This document shows, piece by piece, positions 5,797 to 8,090 of a stretch of DNA of 8,090 nt. The notes beneath the pieces were generated by a model. It saw only the letters and a list, made by a program, of their open reading frames with translations. It made no database searches and was not told the DNA's origin. Made by a program: the position numbers and the translations under genes. Position 1 is the first letter of the stretch. Every line of letters begins with the position of its first letter. The stretch lies in NCBI GenBank assembly GCA_030671165.1, contig DAOVAG010000030.1, positions 1 to 8,090 of the forward strand. Reading direction: 5' to 3'. Source of the DNA: Candidatus Bathyarchaeota archaeon (GTDB lineage Archaea; Thermoproteota; Bathyarchaeia; RBG-16-48-13; GCA-020355125).

Positions 5797-7767
5797 TTAT
5801 AGGCGTTCGCTTTTTCCTGGGGGAATAAATCTCTGTATCTCTTCAATCAAGATATTCAGTATTTTTTCTCGATGATTTATTGGAGCGTTCTCTGAGAGTT
5901 TATATCGAATTTCCTTAGCTAATTTACCACTGGTCTTTCTACCTGGAACTATAGAGAGCATACATTGTGTTTGAGAGGCAATAGCTGAGAGGGGGCCTCC
6001 TATTATCATAAATTGGTCGTCTATCTCTATCACTCCTATCGAAACCTGTAGTGTTACATTGCGGATATAATTTCTTTGGCCACGTATCATAAACATTCCT
6101 TTTGATAGATATTGACCTGAAGGTGCTTCTTTACTAACTTGATCGGGTTTTACCCAGTAAACGTCTAGGGAAGTCAAACCCTCTCGCCAAGCTCTACTAT
6201 AAGCGGCAGCTAACTGTGCCGCTTCAAAAATTGATGTTTCAGAGGGTAGTTTTCCATCGACCTTTATAATAACAAAGGGAGCTCCAGCGATGTCTGCGTG
6301 CAATATTAGATCGTTGGTATTTGTATGCTTCTTAACAAGAATCTCGTTTGAAGTAGCATCTCTACCGCCAATAATGAGAAGTCCTTCAGATGAGTGAACC
6401 CAGTGAAATTTTTCAAACCAAAGACGTTTCCTAGCCTTTACAGGATTTAGAAGTTGTGATTTAACCTGTTTATTCGTCCGTTCATAAGTTTTAGTCTGCT
6501 TCTCTGTCACTTCGATTGCCCTTTTGAGACCGTTTATCTTCCCTCTTGCTTCCTTAACCTTGTTATAGAAGGAAGAAGCACTCTCGTAGACAGATTTTCT
6601 AAGACTTAACTCGAAATGGATTTTCCCTATTTTTATATTGACTATTCCTTTTTGTGAGTCAATTGAATCAAAAAAATAAGTGGTGGGGTTCTCTTTGATC
6701 CTTTTTTCCATAAAGCTTGAGACTATCTCATCTTCTGTTTTCCCTCTTTCTCGTTCGTTGATTATTTCTTGAATGATCTTTTGAAGCACAGTTGTGTGTG
6801 AATAAACTAGGTCTCCGATTTGTTGATTCTTATCAATGTTGTTTCTAAGTTCAATAAGATGAGCTCGTTGTTGACTTAGAATTCTTATCTTTTCGGCTAT
6901 TCTTTGAGTGCCTTTGTTAGAAGTTTCTTCACTCGTCTTTCCAATAAATAGCCTGGTGAAGTATTCGTCTGCTGCCTCGTTAAAAGAGGGATATATCTGC
7001 TTTTTGTGAGAGTTATAGATCGAAAGAGGGAAAGGTAGAACGTTAATAAAGGCACCGGTCTTATCCAAGACAATGTTCGATCGCGTAATATTATTGAGGC
7101 TCAAAGCAAGATTAGAAACTTCAAGGTAAAGATGGTTGATCTCATCATTTGTTAATGTTTTCGACTGCCTTTTTTTATTTATGTCTGTCTTAAGTAGAAG
7201 TTCTTCAGCGAATAATCCGTCAATACTGAGTAAACTTGTAAGAGATTTAATTACAGTGCTTTTTGTATCCCTTAAACTTATGAGCAGTGTCTGGGTCGCC
7301 TTTAAAGGATTAAAACCTCTCTGAGGAGGATGTTTAAAACTTTCTCCTCGAAGAATGTTCCGATCTCTCATCCTACGATAAGATAGAGCGTGGATAATCT
7401 TATCTTTCTCATCAACGAGAATGATATTTCCTCTTCCAAAGATTTCAATTATGAGTTTATATAAGATCCCTTTTGACATGATTTTAAGAGATACTATTCG
7501 CTCAAACTCTTCTATTTGAATGTCCTGTATTATTCCCCTTCTTAGAATTTTTCTTAAGAGTCCACAAAAGAATGGGGGTGATGGAGGAAACTTGGTCACA
7601 TATTGCGTTAAATGTATTCTCCTACCTGCTTCTATGACAAGGGTCTCCTGGGGACGAAGTTTGAATAGAAAGAGGAAGGGGGTTGTCTGATAAATATTTT
7701 CAATTCTCGAGTCTAGTATTGTCTTCCTCAACTCTTTAATTATGGCTGCAAGATCAATACTTGTCAT
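5797..7767 (-). CDS. NFACT family protein, Rqc2/NEMF/RqcH homologue
   Basis: This 656-residue protein is the archaeal form of Rqc2/NEMF/RqcH. These bind the large ribosomal subunit after stalling and, in bacteria and eukaryotes, recruit tRNA to extend the stuck peptide. NFACT-N covers about 1-140: SIDLAAIIKEL, RIENIYQ, EAGRRIHLT at 46-54, PPSPPFFCGLLRKIL and FGRGNIILVDE at 110-120. A middle helical region follows, then coiled-coil stretches near 285-345 and 400-440. NFACT-R (DUF814) lies at about 445-565, with WFEKFHWVHSSEGLLIIGGRD, NEILVKK, DLILHADIAGAPFVIIK, and later GQYLSKGMFMIRGQRNYI. Order and length fit archaeal members. Asp5 is kept, but the DR motif is Glu89-Arg90. I placed the start at ATG 7767, next to the conserved MTSIDLAA. 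A TTG at 7794 with purine-rich AAGGAAAGGG before it would add nine residues and is a real alternative. It probably heads a transcript with the CBS gene. Confidence 0.95.
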   Translation of the reverse strand: MTSIDLAAIIKELRKTILDSRIENIYQTTPFLFLFKLRPQETLVIEAGRRIHLTQYVTKFPPSPPFFCGLLRKILRRGIIQDIQIEEFERIVSLKIMSKGILYKLIIEIFGRGNIILVDEKDKIIHALSYRRMRDRNILRGESFKHPPQRGFNPLKATQTLLISLRDTKSTVIKSLTSLLSIDGLFAEELLLKTDINKKRQSKTLTNDEINHLYLEVSNLALSLNNITRSNIVLDKTGAFINVLPFPLSIYNSHKKQIYPSFNEAADEYFTRLFIGKTSEETSNKGTQRIAEKIRILSQQRAHLIELRNNIDKNQQIGDLVYSHTTVLQKIIQEIINERERGKTEDEIVSSFMEKRIKENPTTYFFDSIDSQKGIVNIKIGKIHFELSLRKSVYESASSFYNKVKEARGKINGLKRAIEVTEKQTKTYERTNKQVKSQLLNPVKARKRLWFEKFHWVHSSEGLLIIGGRDATSNEILVKKHTNTNDLILHADIAGAPFVIIKVDGKLPSETSIFEAAQLAAAYSRAWREGLTSLDVYWVKPDQVSKEAPSGQYLSKGMFMIRGQRNYIRNVTLQVSIGVIEIDDQFMIIGGPLSAIASQTQCMLSIVPGRKTSGKLAKEIRYKLSENAPINHREKILNILIEEIQRFIPPGKSERL

Positions 7768-7844
7768 AACTGTTTTAATTTTTAAAGAAGACAAGGTGTT
7801 CCCTTTCCTTAATTAAATCGATTAGTCAAAGTAAAGTCGAAGCA

Positions 7845-7855
7845 CTATATAAAAA
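7845..7855 (-). promoter_or_regulatory. TATA-like box for the NFACT gene
   Basis: The minus strand reads TTTTTATATAG. A start about 25 bases downstream, near 7824, would give a leader of roughly 55 bases to the ATG at 7767, or about 30 to the TTG at 7794. The plus-strand reading CTATATAAAAA is also TATA-like, so orientation is uncertain. Confidence 0.4.
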
Positions 7856-7865
7856 TGGGATTTAC

Positions 7866-7879
7866 TTTAAATATATAAG
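7866..7879 (+). promoter_or_regulatory. TATA-like box possibly facing right
   Basis: TTTAAATATATAAG is one of the best TATA matches in the window. Read on the plus strand it would start a transcript near 7900, for which no protein gene is seen before the window ends. It can also be read on the minus strand toward the NFACT gene, with a longer leader. Confidence 0.3.
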
Positions 7880-8090
7880 TGTGTGATAGAATCTCGTAAA
7901 GGTTCAAAGATATACACGATGATTCCACTTTATCAGTAACATATCCTCAGGATTATCAAGTTTAACAATTGTCTCATGAAAATTATAGTCGTTAAGTCGG
8001 TAGTAAAAATTGTACTCTTAGTTTCTTTTTTTAAAAATAATAGGAAGGACGATTAATATTTTAGGAGAGAAGTATCTTTCGAAACTCTCG

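Larger units (their letters stand above)
7768..8090. other. Right-hand intergenic region with promoter-like elements and no clear gene
   Basis: These 323 bases contain no ORF that I can support. They hold the upstream region of the NFACT gene, two TATA-like boxes (7845-7855 and 7866-7879), a T-rich run at 8022-8032 and a GGAG element at 8064-8067 near the edge. On the minus strand a frame is open from the right edge for about 24 codons, ending near 8017. This could be the tail of a gene beyond the window but has no recognisable feature. Confidence 0.55.

Noticed and set aside
7919..7939. Short ORF starting at ATG 7919 after the right-facing TATA box
   Set aside because: It has only six codons before a stop and no ribosome binding site.
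8017..8089. Minus-strand frame open from the right edge, possibly the tail of a gene outside the window
   Set aside because: About 24 codons without a recognisable motif cannot be told from a chance open frame.
1..8090. CRISPR array, transposon, phage or toxin-antitoxin module
   Set aside because: I saw no repeated spacer pattern, no terminal inverted repeats with a transposase, and no partner gene next to the Mut7-C RNase that looks like an antitoxin.

Overview
The window looks like an ordinary, AT-rich stretch of archaeal chromosome. The evidence is a class II HMG-CoA reductase, a single-chain archaeal NFACT (Rqc2/NEMF-like) protein, an AMMECR1 protein, a Mut7-C ribonuclease and a CBS-zinc-ribbon protein, plus TATA-like boxes upstream of genes and some GGAG-type ribosome binding sites. 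Frequent ATA isoleucine codons and TTG starts fit this. An uncultivated TACK/Bathyarchaeia-like or Asgard-like lineage is my guess, but nothing in the window settles it. I see no insertion sequence, integrase, phage gene, CRISPR array, rRNA or convincing tRNA.

Layout. Bases 2-1273 (+) hold HMG-CoA reductase, whose first few residues lie outside the left edge. It converges on a minus-strand zinc-ribbon/Yip1 membrane protein (1482-2123); the 208 bases between them hold two hairpins. A GT-B (MurG/GT28-like) glycosyltransferase follows on the minus strand (2292-3452), with its own TATA-like box in a 318-base AT-rich gap. All remaining genes are also on the minus strand. In transcription order they are the NFACT protein (5797-7767), CBS-zinc ribbon (5174-5746), a possible 40-residue small ORF (4914-5036), the Mut7-C RNase (4429-4917) and AMMECR1 (3771-4406). 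The right-hand 323 bases contain no convincing gene but have TATA-like boxes readable in both directions.

How the genes may work together. HMG-CoA reductase feeds the mevalonate pathway for isoprenoid lipids. NFACT and the CBS protein are 50 bases apart and could be one transcript. Mut7-C and AMMECR1 are 22 bases apart and are probably one transcript. A ribosome-quality-control factor, a predicted RNase and two poorly understood proteins lie side by side, which permits, but does not prove, a shared role in handling RNA or stalled translation. Three of the proteins carry small CxxC...CxxC zinc ribbons.

I found no clearly new system. The points most worth checking are the Asp-to-Glu change in the DR motif of the NFACT protein, the small ORF whose stop codon overlaps the Mut7-C start, and the homopolymer tracts inside the glycosyltransferase gene.
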